A stretch of DNA of 64,000 bases from Dyella nitratireducens (GTDB lineage: Bacteria; Pseudomonadota; Gammaproteobacteria; Xanthomonadales; Rhodanobacteraceae): the NCBI RefSeq assembly GCF_014642835.1, contig NZ_BMJA01000002.1:78519-142518 (forward strand), written 5' to 3'. The notes under the pieces were generated by a model, which was not told where the DNA came from, made no database searches, and saw only the letters and a list, made by a program, of their open reading frames with translations. How positions within the stretch are numbered: position 1 is the first letter of the stretch; each line of letters opens with the position of its first letter. Positions 1 to 8,433 of this stretch are shown here, piece by piece. Both the position numbers and the translations under genes were made by a program.

Positions 1-233
1 GCTCTGAGCCGGGTGGATAACGCGTTCGCGTCCGTATGGTCCCTTCGCGGCATGTCGACTGAGGACCGTCATGCCGCATCTGGGTTGAGTGGGAGGCGTC
101 GCGCCAATCTGTCATTCCTATGCAATGTTCGGTTGCCGCGATCAGGCGGACAGACAACAATGCAATAGACTGCTATAACGCTAAATAGCTACCGGCGGCC
201 AAAGACTAGCCGTCGAAGACACAGGGAAAGCCA
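1..233. other. Upstream region of the first rhs gene
   Basis: No convincing gene is visible here. The last bases contain an AGGGAAA ribosome-binding sequence a few bases before the ATG at 234. A very similar arrangement (GGGGAAA then ATGGAT) precedes the rhs gene at 36079, which supports the chosen start. The promoter was not resolved. Confidence 0.4.
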
Positions 234-3200
234 ATGGACCGTATTCAGAGTGTGGCGCGCACGGCGCAAGGCTGCGTGCTGGCAGCAGAGGCTCAGCCAA
301 GAGACACAGCTTCGCGAATCAGGGCGCGATGGGGTGTTCTGATTTTGCTGTTGATATGCATGATTACCTATACCACTGCGGTGATGGCCGACAGCGGCTG
401 GTGCCAGCCTTATGGCAATTGGCAGTCATTCAGTGCTTCAGAGTACCACTGCACGAATATCCAGCTGCCCAGTGACGAGAGCGAGGGCGGAATAATCGTT
501 ACTGCCCCCTGTCATACGTGCTGCATTATCTTGCAACAGAATGGAATCGTCGGTTCCTGGGCGGACGGAATCGTCAACATAGTCAATGGAGGATCAAGCC
601 CTAATAACGGGTGGGGCAATCAATGGGGCTGCGGTTTCCCTACACCCAATGCCAACAAGGCGCTTGGCAAGTTCCCACCTCAAAACAGCATTGGCGATCC
701 TATCAATGTGGGTAATGGCAATGTCTATCGCTTCGATGAGGATTTCAGTGCGGGTCGCTGGTTGACGTTTGGCCGGTATTACAACAGCGCCTCAACGGCA
801 GGGTTGGATACCATGGGTCAGCACTGGCGCCACTCCTATGCCAGTCATCTGACGTACACCGCAGCGACCTCATCCAGTGCTGCCAGCGTCACCATCACGC
901 GTGAAGACGATCGCGTCAGCACCTATCAGCTCGTAGGTAGTCAATGGAGTGGAGAAGCCGATGTGCCTGATGCGCTGACCGAGCAGACCGATAGCAGTGG
1001 CAATCCCCTTGGCTGGACCCTGTTGCGGGTTGATACGCGTAGTACCGAACAATTCAATGTTTCGGGGCAACTGACCAGCATTACCGATGCCAATGGTTTC
1101 GTCACGACGTTGATCTACAGCACTAGCTCCACACCCTCGAACGTGGCGCCAGGCCCTGGTTATCTGATCTCAGTCGTTGATCCGCAGCAGCGCGCGATCC
1201 AGCTTACCTACAACGGCAGTGGCTTGATAAATCAGGTGACCGCACCAGATGGATCGACCTACAGCTACGCCTACGACAGTAACCATGAACTGCAAACCGT
1301 CACTTACCCTGGCGGCAAGAGCTGGACGTACCTCTATGGCGAATCGCCCAACAATGGCGGTAACACCTCGGTCGGCTTGTTGACGGGCGTCATCGATGAA
1401 GCAGGTGGCCGCCTTTTCAGCTACAGCTACAACGCGGCGGGGCAAGGCATCAACAGCCAAATGGCCGGTGGGGTGGCTTCCTATGCCATCACCTACAACA
1501 GCGACGGGTCGGTTGATGTGGCCGACCCGCTTGGCACATCTCGGCATCGCCCCTTTACCACCCTCTTGGGTGTGCCCTATCTCACGGGAGTTAATGGCAC
1601 GTGTGAGGCGTGTTCGAACGTCAGCACGTGGTCCTACGACTTCAATGGCTATGTTAACCAAACCACCGACTTCAACGGCAACGTCACCATCTACACCCAT
1701 GATGGCGACGGCATGGAGACGGGGCGAGTGGAAGGTTATGGCAGCGCAACGATGCGTCCTGTCCAGACGGACTGGAACGATACTTTCCATGTACCAACGG
1801 AGCAGCGTCGATACAGCGCAAGTTACGCGCTGGTTGAGAAGACGGATTGGCTTTACAACGCGAACGGACAACCCATAGCACGTTGCGAGATCGACGCCAC
1901 CAACAGCGCAGCCTCCGGTTACACCTGTTCGAATACCGGCACTGTGCCGGCAGGTGTACGCCGCTGGACCTACACCTACTGCACGGCCGTGGGCGCGGGC
2001 TGCCCACTCGTCGGCTTGATGCTGACCGAGACCGGTCCTCGTACCGATCTCACGCAGACGACCTATTACAGCTATTACACCAGTAGCAGCACAACGAACT
2101 GTGGCACACCGGGTGCCGCCTGTTATCAGGCAGGTGACTTGCATACGGTTACCGATGCTCAGGGGCATGTCACGACCGTTGCCTCCTATGATGCTGAAGG
2201 TCGCATCACGCGCATCACCGACGCTAACGGCATCAACACGGATATGACCTATACGGCACGCGGATGGCTGGCTTCGCGCAGCGTGGGCGGTGCTACCACT
2301 AGCTTCACCTACACGCCTTATGGCGCAGTGCAGACGGTGACCGACCCTGACGGTGTCTTTACCACCTACGGCTACGACACCGCGCATCGCCTGGTGAGGA
2401 TCACCGACGCCCAAGGCAACTACATTCAATACACCCTGGATACCGCCGGCGACAAAACCGGCGAGCAGGTGTATGACTCAAGCGGCGCGCTGCACAAGAG
2501 TCTCGCTCGCACCTTCAATACCTTAGGCCAGCTCACCACCTTGGTCGATGGCCTCAATAACACGGTGTTCAACGCCAGCGCGAGCAACAGCTACGATGCC
2601 AACGGCAACCTGGTGCAAAGCACCGATGGCTTAGGCATCCAGCGCCAGCAGGGTTACGACGCCGTGAACCGCCTGGTACAGACTATTGACAATTACAACG
2701 GCGGCGACGCCACAACAAAGAACACCACTACCCAATACAGCTACGACAGCCTGGACCGCCTCACCCAGGTGACCGACCCCAGCAGCCTCAACACCACTTA
2801 CAGTTACAACGGCCTGAGCGATGCCATCAGGCAGGTTAGCCCTGACACCGGCACTACCAGCCGCACCTTTGATGCTGCCGGCAACGTGCTTACCCGCATC
2901 GACGCCAAGGGCATCACCGCTACTAACACTTACGATGCGTTGAATCGCCTGATCAGTACCAGCTACCCGGACACCACGCAGAACGTCACCTACAGTTACG
3001 ATGATCCCAACAGCGCCACCGGCTGCGGCACTAGCTACCCGATCGGACGGCTTACGCGGATCATCGAGAACAGCGTGACCACGGTGTACTGCTACGACAC
3101 ACGCGGCAACGTAATTCAGAAGCAACAGATCACCGGCGCAGGCACGGATATCACTGACTACAGCGTGAGCGCCGCAGGGCGACTCAGCGGCATCGTGTAT

Positions 3201-4808
3201 CCCAGCGGCACCCTGGTCACCTACACCCGGGATGGGGATGGGCGGATTCAGAGCATTAGTGTGACGCCCCCCAGTGGTACGGCCAGCACGGTGGTGAGTG
3301 GGGTGAGCTATCAACCGTTTGGCCCGATCAATGGCTACACGCTTGGGAATGGACAGCAGATTGCGCGCGCCTACGATGCGAACTACCGACTCACGGATCT
3401 CACTAGTCCGGCGTTCAATCTGCACCTCGCCAGAGATGTGATGGGCGATATCACTGCCATCGGCAATGCACCGGGTGCGAATCCAGCGACAGAGACGTAT
3501 AGCTATGACCCATTGTATCGACTGATCGCCGTCACGGAGGCCAGCGGCACCATCCTGGAAAGCGTGACGTACAACCAGACTGGTGATCGACTCACTAAAA
3601 CGGGCAATGGCCTAGCTAGCGGCACCTATAGCTACAACACCAACACGCATCAGTTGATTGCCACGGGCAATGCGACGAGAACCATCGACGCGGACGGCAA
3701 CACCACGGGGATCAGCGAGGCTGGAGGTGCCTATGTCTTCGGATACAGCAATCGCAATCGCATGACGGTCGCGCAGCTAGCTGGCAGCACGATTGCTAGC
3801 TATACATATAACGCATTAAATCAGCGCATTCAGAAGGTCGCCAGCAGTGCCACGGAGCGCTATGACTACAACGAAGGCAGTCAGATCCTGGGTGAGTATG
3901 GTGCGAAGAGCCGCGATTACATCTGGATGGACGGCATCCCAGTGGCCAACGTCGATACGTCGGGTACGACCAGCACAATCGCCTATGTCACCGCTGATCA
4001 GTTGGGAACACCGAGAGCCATTGCCGATGTCAACGGCAATACGCAATGGCAATGGTCATACCAAGGTAATCCTTGGGGTGAGCAAGCTCCGACGAGTAGC
4101 GGGTATGTGTATAACCTAGGCTTCCCGGGGCAGTACTTCGATGTAGAAACCGGGCTGTTCCATAACGGTTTCCGTGACTACGACTCTGGATCTGGACGGT
4201 ATATCGAGAGCGACCACATTGGTTTAAACGGAGGTATCAACACCTATATCTATGGATTGAATAATCCTTTGATGTATGACGACCCATTAGGCCTTCGTCC
4301 TCCCACGCCCAGTGAGATAGCGTTTCTTAAAGCGTTTTTCGGAAAATGCTTCAATGCTCAGCGAATGGACATAAACAAAAGGCTATTCGGTAGCCGTGCA
4401 TGGTCTCCGTTTGATCACCATGTAAATCTGCCAGGCAATGACTTTATTGGTGGCAATGGAAGTAATTCGGTCAATACAAGTGATCCATATATCGCTTCCA
4501 TTTTAGCACATGAGACTTTGCATACCTGGCAACGAGATCAAGGTGCCAACGTAACGACGAGTGAAATTGGCCCGCAGATTGCTGCTTCGCTCGGTGGGAG
4601 TGATCCATATTCCTACGATCAGTCAATAAACGATCCGGCCGCCAACCTTGCTCAGTTCCAAGCTATGTTCAACAACAGTAATTACGAAGCACAAGCACAG
4701 ATGTGGCAGGACTATGTGTATTCGAAGCTAACGGGTGGAGATGTAAGCAAGTGGTCCGAGATAGCAAACTACGTTCAATCCAAGGCTTCGTGCGGGTGCA
4801 AGCAATGA
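234..4808 (+). CDS. Full-length exported Rhs/YD-repeat protein with C-terminal HExxH domain
   Basis: A 1524-residue Rhs-family polymorphic toxin candidate. A hydrophobic export segment lies around residues 35-55 (VLILLLICMITYTTAVMA). A DUF6531-type domain follows from about residue 153 (GDPINVGNGNVY), then a long array of YD repeats. The Rhs core block is at about 1249-1350 (DQLGTPRAI, then YDDPLGL). After that conserved end the sequence becomes unique: the C-terminal tip from about 1352 carries HETLH (H1426, E1427, H1430), a zincin metallopeptidase motif. No PAAR domain is visible, so delivery by type VI secretion is not implied. The stop overlaps the next gene (a lipoprotein) by ATGA, the usual toxin-immunity layout. 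Rhs family assignment is firm; the peptidase activity of the tip is inferred from the motif. Confidence 0.9.
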   Translation: MDRIQSVARTAQGCVLAAEAQPRDTASRIRARWGVLILLLICMITYTTAVMADSGWCQPYGNWQSFSASEYHCTNIQLPSDESEGGIIVTAPCHTCCIILQQNGIVGSWADGIVNIVNGGSSPNNGWGNQWGCGFPTPNANKALGKFPPQNSIGDPINVGNGNVYRFDEDFSAGRWLTFGRYYNSASTAGLDTMGQHWRHSYASHLTYTAATSSSAASVTITREDDRVSTYQLVGSQWSGEADVPDALTEQTDSSGNPLGWTLLRVDTRSTEQFNVSGQLTSITDANGFVTTLIYSTSSTPSNVAPGPGYLISVVDPQQRAIQLTYNGSGLINQVTAPDGSTYSYAYDSNHELQTVTYPGGKSWTYLYGESPNNGGNTSVGLLTGVIDEAGGRLFSYSYNAAGQGINSQMAGGVASYAITYNSDGSVDVADPLGTSRHRPFTTLLGVPYLTGVNGTCEACSNVSTWSYDFNGYVNQTTDFNGNVTIYTHDGDGMETGRVEGYGSATMRPVQTDWNDTFHVPTEQRRYSASYALVEKTDWLYNANGQPIARCEIDATNSAASGYTCSNTGTVPAGVRRWTYTYCTAVGAGCPLVGLMLTETGPRTDLTQTTYYSYYTSSSTTNCGTPGAACYQAGDLHTVTDAQGHVTTVASYDAEGRITRITDANGINTDMTYTARGWLASRSVGGATTSFTYTPYGAVQTVTDPDGVFTTYGYDTAHRLVRITDAQGNYIQYTLDTAGDKTGEQVYDSSGALHKSLARTFNTLGQLTTLVDGLNNTVFNASASNSYDANGNLVQSTDGLGIQRQQGYDAVNRLVQTIDNYNGGDATTKNTTTQYSYDSLDRLTQVTDPSSLNTTYSYNGLSDAIRQVSPDTGTTSRTFDAAGNVLTRIDAKGITATNTYDALNRLISTSYPDTTQNVTYSYDDPNSATGCGTSYPIGRLTRIIENSVTTVYCYDTRGNVIQKQQITGAGTDITDYSVSAAGRLSGIVYPSGTLVTYTRDGDGRIQSISVTPPSGTASTVVSGVSYQPFGPINGYTLGNGQQIARAYDANYRLTDLTSPAFNLHLARDVMGDITAIGNAPGANPATETYSYDPLYRLIAVTEASGTILESVTYNQTGDRLTKTGNGLASGTYSYNTNTHQLIATGNATRTIDADGNTTGISEAGGAYVFGYSNRNRMTVAQLAGSTIASYTYNALNQRIQKVASSATERYDYNEGSQILGEYGAKSRDYIWMDGIPVANVDTSGTTSTIAYVTADQLGTPRAIADVNGNTQWQWSYQGNPWGEQAPTSSGYVYNLGFPGQYFDVETGLFHNGFRDYDSGSGRYIESDHIGLNGGINTYIYGLNNPLMYDDPLGLRPPTPSEIAFLKAFFGKCFNAQRMDINKRLFGSRAWSPFDHHVNLPGNDFIGGNGSNSVNTSDPYIASILAHETLHTWQRDQGANVTTSEIGPQIAASLGGSDPYSYDQSINDPAANLAQFQAMFNNSNYEAQAQMWQDYVYSKLTGGDVSKWSEIANYVQSKASCGCKQ

Positions 4809-5161
4809 ACATTACGAAAAATTTGTTTATAACTGGGCTTGTTATTTTGTCTGCATGTGCCGCACCTGGAGATGGTGTCAAGGCAAAGAGCGGCTATGCA
4901 GCCGCTGTACCTGTGATTACAGCACTTGAGGCATATCATCAGGCGAATGCTGCCTATCCCTCTTCACTGGATCAGCTAGTTCCAAAGTTCATTGCTGGCA
5001 ACAGGTTGGCAGCTACCATGCCAGATAAAAAAGTAACGCCGTTTAAGTATCGGCAAATTGATAACGGCTATGAGCTTTCGTTTTCTTATACGGGGCCCGG
5101 GACAAACCAATGTGTGTACAGGGAAAGTACCAAAGCGTGGAAATGCTACGGTGCTTACTAG
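4805..5161 (+). CDS. Lipoprotein, candidate immunity protein for the Rhs tip
   Basis: A 118-residue lipoprotein. The start at 4805 is chosen because it gives a classic lipoprotein signal (MNITKNLFITGLVILSAC) with lipobox LSAC, and because its ATG overlaps the TGA of the rhs gene by four bases. The mature part (ALEAYHQANAAYPSSLDQLV) resembles the C-terminal region of type IV pilin/pseudopilin-like proteins. Membrane anchoring and strict coupling to the toxin gene suggest it neutralises the HExxH tip in the periplasm. That role is inferred from position only. Confidence 0.7.
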   Translation: MNITKNLFITGLVILSACAAPGDGVKAKSGYAAAVPVITALEAYHQANAAYPSSLDQLVPKFIAGNRLAATMPDKKVTPFKYRQIDNGYELSFSYTGPGTNQCVYRESTKAWKCYGAY

Positions 5162-5162
5162 G

Positions 5163-5370
5163 CCTGCTTGAACGCCATAAGCAGTCCTGCTATGCCTATG
5201 TCGGACGCAGTCCGATCGCAAGCGATGATCCTCTTGGCTTAGATGATACGTTTTGCAGGATTGACCCGAGTTCGTGTGGTTGGAATGTGGATAGTCCCAC
5301 ATATGGCAATGTTTCCGCGGGGATCAATGAAGCTGGAGGCGAGGCTATTTTGGGCGAATCAGGGGAATAG
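5163..5370 (+). pseudogene. Displaced Rhs C-terminal tip (remnant)
   Basis: The frame reads CYAYVGRSPIASDDPLGLDD, which is the conserved end of an Rhs core (compare YIYGLNNPLMYDDPLGL in the upstream gene) followed by about 45 residues of unrelated tip ending at TAG 5368-5370. There is no export signal or YD-repeat body. This is an orphan Rhs tip left by tip exchange. Another open frame (from 5400) continues to the next gene, so the tip may originally have been longer and is now frameshifted. Confidence 0.6.
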
Positions 5371-5648
5371 GGGTTTGCCGCCGATACGACTCCGTATATG
5401 TGTTTTTATGCGATAAGTTGTGGATCATTGCTACCACTATGGGCGAAGATGGCGCAGTGGGAGGGGTCACATCGATCGGCAATGGAGCTCCAAGTGATGA
5501 CGATTCCATAACTGCGAACTTTGGTTCCGATGGGGGCGAGGCGGTTACCGCAGTTGGTTCCGCGCAGGATGACCCCGCCGACAGCGGCCAAATAACCGCG
5601 GCCAGATGGTTTGGGAGACATCCTGAGCAAATTGCCAGGAGTGCAGGA

Positions 5649-6083
5649 ATGAAAATATCGTGGAAGTATAGCCTTTCGTTCACATCTTGGTCGTTGGCAG
5701 CATTCTATCTGCCGACATTGATGGCTCACCCTTTGATACATCCTTATCTAAGGGGCGAGGCCTTCTATGTGGTTGAGCTTTGTTTGGTTGCAATCATAGT
5801 TTTAGTTGCCGAACCTGCGTTTAGGGGTGGGGCTCTATTGAAACTATCTGTGGCTGCCATTCTTGGATATTTCGTGGGATTGGTTTCATATCTGATCAAA
5901 TGGGCTTTCTTCGACAAGCACACTAATTCGCCAAGTCATCTTGCTCAGGTTTTAGATGGCATATTTTCCGTAAGTCCCTGGCTTTTTGCAGTGTTCACAT
6001 ACTGCTGGCTGCTGCTACCAGTAGCCACATTGATTGGAAGGTGGCTTACTGCTCGCCTTCTTCACACAAAGCTAGTCCTTTAA
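5649..6083 (+). CDS. Multi-pass membrane protein, orphan immunity candidate
   Basis: A 144-residue membrane protein starting MKISWKYSLSF, with about four hydrophobic segments (for example VVELCLVAIIVLVAEPAF, LSVAAILGYFVGLVSYLI and FTYCWLLLPVATLIG). The frame is open upstream to 5400, but that part is soluble and glycine/aspartate-rich, like a toxin tip, and not like the start of a membrane protein. The start at 5649 is therefore preferred, although its AGGA lies almost against the ATG. It follows an orphan Rhs tip, which suggests an inner-membrane immunity protein. No family was recognised. Confidence 0.5.
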   Translation: MKISWKYSLSFTSWSLAAFYLPTLMAHPLIHPYLRGEAFYVVELCLVAIIVLVAEPAFRGGALLKLSVAAILGYFVGLVSYLIKWAFFDKHTNSPSHLAQVLDGIFSVSPWLFAVFTYCWLLLPVATLIGRWLTARLLHTKLVL

Positions 6084-6099
6084 TTTCCAATCTTTGGTG

Positions 6100-6213
6100 A
6101 TGCCACCGACACCTATAATTACCATAGACCCTAGAGCATTGCTGGCAGGACTGGTATTTGAGGAGCCGACGCTATTGTCGGCCAAGAATTGCGGATGCAC
6201 TAAGGGGCATTAA
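6100..6213 (+). pseudogene. Possible C-terminal remnant of a second toxin tip
   Basis: A 37-residue frame ends ...LLSAKNCGCTKGH at a TAA three bases before the ATG of the NTF2-type immunity gene. In Rhs loci a toxin tip normally ends directly before its immunity gene, so this looks like the last part of the lost cognate toxin. Evidence is position and protein-like composition only. Confidence 0.3.
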
Positions 6214-6216
6214 GAA

Positions 6217-6540
6217 ATGAGAAGAGTAAGTATAGGTATGGGTGTGGCTTTGTTGTTTTCGACTACTGCTTTTGGGCAGGCGATACAAAAAACTCGGCCG
6301 CATCCAGATTATGTGCCGGATGAGAAAACGGCGCAGGCTATTGGTGAGGCAGTGCTCATCGCGCGATTTGGCGAAGAAAGCGCGAAAGCTCAACTTCCGC
6401 TCAGGGTAGTTCGCAGCAGCGGAGATTTCTGGATTGTGCAGGGAACTTTGGGTGGTCCTATGCGTAGTGGTGGCGGCATGGCGGTGTGGATTAATGAACA
6501 CTCGGGATGCATTGAGAATGTATTGACACACATGAAATAG
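6217..6540 (+). CDS. NTF2-fold immunity-type periplasmic protein
   Basis: A 107-residue protein with a signal peptide (MRRVSIGMGVALLFSTTAFG) and a mature domain that matches what I remember of the NTF2-fold immunity family: VPDEKTAQAIGEAVLIARFG, FWIVQGTL and a final AVWINEHSGCI...MK. Such proteins protect against polymorphic toxins of Rhs and related systems. Its toxin partner is missing here apart from a short upstream remnant, so it may act as an orphan immunity gene against related competitors. Confidence 0.65.
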   Translation: MRRVSIGMGVALLFSTTAFGQAIQKTRPHPDYVPDEKTAQAIGEAVLIARFGEESAKAQLPLRVVRSSGDFWIVQGTLGGPMRSGGGMAVWINEHSGCIENVLTHMK

Positions 6541-6555
6541 CAATATTCCGAGGTA

Positions 6556-6612
6556 ATGCGTGGGGTGGCTAAAAAAGCCGAAAATGAGTTGAAAAACTGC
6601 GATGAGATTTAA
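6556..6612 (+). other. Short toxin-tip-like frame
   Basis: A short frame reading MRGVAKKAENELKNCDEI ends at TAA 6610-6612 between two immunity-like genes. It resembles the tail of a toxin tip but is too short to assign. Listed so that the stretch between 6540 and 6693 is accounted for. Confidence 0.15.
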
Positions 6613-6692
6613 GCGGTGTGCGCTCCCTAATCGTGCATCAGTCTTGGACAATCTGCGGCTGAAGCGGTACTTCGAGCTTGGATCGATTGCTC

Positions 6693-6941
6693 ATGAAAAA
6701 TGAAACAATGGACAAACTTGGATTACTGGCGATGTTGCGGTTTGTATTTGTATTGGCGCCAGTCACAGGTGCGGTTAGCTTCAGCTGCTACACAATCCTT
6801 GAGCTTATGAAGGCTCATAATTTGAAAGGATGGATGTTTGTGCCAAACGTCCTAGCGCTTGCGTTGCTATATTACCTGGCTGATGTTTTGGTTTTGCGCG
6901 ATCTTAAGAGAAAGTGGGGCGAGCTTCGAGAATCGAAATAG
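6693..6941 (+). CDS. Small two-helix membrane protein
   Basis: An 82-residue protein with two hydrophobic segments (LAMLRFVFVLAPVTGAVSFS and VPNVLALALLYYLADVLVL) and a basic tail (LRDLKRKWGELRESK). The start at 6693 (MKNETMDKLG) or the in-frame ATG at 6678 is possible; neither has a strong ribosome-binding site. Its place among Rhs tips and immunity genes suggests another orphan membrane immunity protein. No family was recognised. Confidence 0.45.
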   Translation: MKNETMDKLGLLAMLRFVFVLAPVTGAVSFSCYTILELMKAHNLKGWMFVPNVLALALLYYLADVLVLRDLKRKWGELRESK

Positions 6942-6945
6942 ATTT

Positions 6946-6979
6946 GTAGGTTGGGGTGTGAACGCCAACATCGCCATGC
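6946..6979. repeat. Family A repeat, degenerate half copy
   Basis: The sequence starting GTAGGTTGGGGTG and running to CCAACATCGCCATGC matches the left half of the family A palindromes at 14553, 15850 and 23207 but has mismatches and lacks the right arm. It lies five bases after the stop of the small membrane protein gene. Confidence 0.6.
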
Positions 6980-7014
6980 TTGATGTACAAGGATGTTCGG
7001 GCAACCAGGCCAAC

Positions 7015-7244
7015 ACCCACTGGCTAATCACCATCGGCAGCGATACCCGCAGTTATGACCCGGACGGCAACACAGTCAGCGCCACGGTCGCTGGTGAAGC
7101 TTGGAGGTACGTCTATGACGGCTACACCGCATGACCGTGCTGTTGCGCAACGGTGCTGCCGCGGCCACCTACACCTACAACGCCTTCGGCGAACGCATTG
7201 CTAAAGTCGTGAATGTGTACTGCCGGCACTCAATCAGCTCGTAG
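7015..7244 (+). pseudogene. Rhs/YD-repeat fragment, frameshifted
   Basis: One frame reads DTRSYDPDGNTVSATVAGEA and then YVYDG; after a frame change it continues TYTYNAFGERIAKVV and stops. Both pieces are typical YD-repeat text and are collinear with the region before the Rhs core in the intact genes. The fragment has no start and no core or tip, so it is debris from an older rhs gene. The bases between it and corA (7245-7340) show nothing recognisable. Confidence 0.65.
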
Positions 7245-7340
7245 CTCGTAAGCTGGGATGCAATCTCAGCATCTGGAAGCCGTAAAGGATGCTCAGATTG
7301 CCATTCCAGCTTGCAGGCTTACCTTTCAAGTATGCTTGCT

Positions 7341-8366
7341 TTAGAACCACTTCGCTCGCTTGAGCGCCAGGTAGATGGTTCCCACGACGCAAGCCACCAC
7401 ACCCATGATCGTGGGATATGCCCATGGCTGGCTGAGCTCAGGCATGTGCGTGAAGTTCATGCCATACCAACTGGTTATCAGAGTCGGTGCTGCAAGCATG
7501 GCCGCCCAGCCGGCAAGCTTCTTCATCACCTCGTTCTGGCCGAACGTCACCAGCGACAAATTGACATTGATGGCCGCGGCGAGCATTTCGCGCATGGCGC
7601 TGATGGACTCGTTGACGCGGAAGACGTGGTCGTAGATGTCGCGGAAGTAGACGCGGAGGTCGTCGGGGATGAAGCCGGGGTGGAGGCGGACGAGTTGGTT
7701 GATGATGTCCTGCATGGGGGCTACGGCTAAGCGCAGGGTCATGAGGTCGCGCTGCATGTCGTAGAGGCGGCGGACGGTGTCTCGGTTGAGGGTGTCGGCG
7801 AAGATGTCTTTTTCCAGCTCCTGCAGTTCTTCGCGGAAGTCGCGCACGATGGGGAGCAGGTTGTCGACGATGTAGTCGAGGACGGCGTATAGGCCATAGC
7901 TGGGGCCGAGTGCGAGCATTTCAGGGTTTTTCTCGCAGGCGTGGCGTGCCGGTTTGTAGGAGAGTGAGGCGCCGTGCCTGACGGTGATGAGATAGCGCTT
8001 GCCCAGGAAGATGTGGGTTTCGCCGAAAGCAATGTGGCCGCTGATGAGTTGGGCGGTTTGTACGACGATGAATAGTGCGTCGCCGTAGGTTTCGATCTTG
8101 GTGTGCTGGTGGGCGTGTTGGGCGTCTTCCACGGCCAGGTCGTGGAGGTCGAATTCTTCTTGCAGTTTCAACAGCAGCGGGCTGTCGGGTTCGTGCAGGC
8201 CTACCCATACGAAGGTGTCTGGCTGTTTGAGTGCTTCGCTGATGTCGTCGATGCTGATGTCGCGCAGGCGCGTGCCGTCGGTTCGGTAGGCGACGCAGTT
8301 GACCACCATGGGGTTGGATGGCTGAGTCGTAGTGGTTGCGTCGAAAGTGGACATGGCTTCGATCAT
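7341..8366 (-). CDS. corA: CorA family magnesium/divalent cation transporter
   Basis: A 341-residue inner-membrane channel of the CorA family. A long soluble N-terminal domain (MSTFDATTTT onward) is followed by two C-terminal membrane helices; the signature YGMNFTHMPEL, containing the GMN motif that forms the selectivity filter, lies between them. The C terminus is short and basic (KRAKWF), as in the family. An in-frame ATG four codons downstream (8354) is an alternative start. It lies downstream of the DUF4105 gene on the same strand, separated by a half family B palindrome. Confidence 0.92.
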   Translation of the reverse strand: MIEAMSTFDATTTTQPSNPMVVNCVAYRTDGTRLRDISIDDISEALKQPDTFVWVGLHEPDSPLLLKLQEEFDLHDLAVEDAQHAHQHTKIETYGDALFIVVQTAQLISGHIAFGETHIFLGKRYLITVRHGASLSYKPARHACEKNPEMLALGPSYGLYAVLDYIVDNLLPIVRDFREELQELEKDIFADTLNRDTVRRLYDMQRDLMTLRLAVAPMQDIINQLVRLHPGFIPDDLRVYFRDIYDHVFRVNESISAMREMLAAAINVNLSLVTFGQNEVMKKLAGWAAMLAAPTLITSWYGMNFTHMPELSQPWAYPTIMGVVACVVGTIYLALKRAKWF

Positions 8367-8400
8367 CCTGTGCGCAAGTGGTGGCCTCTGCAGAAAATCA

Positions 8401-8430
8401 AGATGGATTCCCGCTTTCGCGGGAATGACG
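8401..8430. repeat. Family B repeat, half copy (CCCGC variant)
   Basis: GGATTCCCGCTTTCGCGGGAATGACG contains a short hairpin (CCCGC-TTTC-GCGGG) and equals the right arm of the complete copy at 49325-49402. It lies between the stop of the DUF4105 gene and the start of corA. Confidence 0.75.
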
Positions 8431-8433
8431 GCC

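Noticed and set aside
5400-5648. N-terminal extension of the orphan membrane immunity candidate
   Set aside because: Soluble glycine/aspartate-rich text with no membrane character; more likely remains of a toxin tip in another frame.
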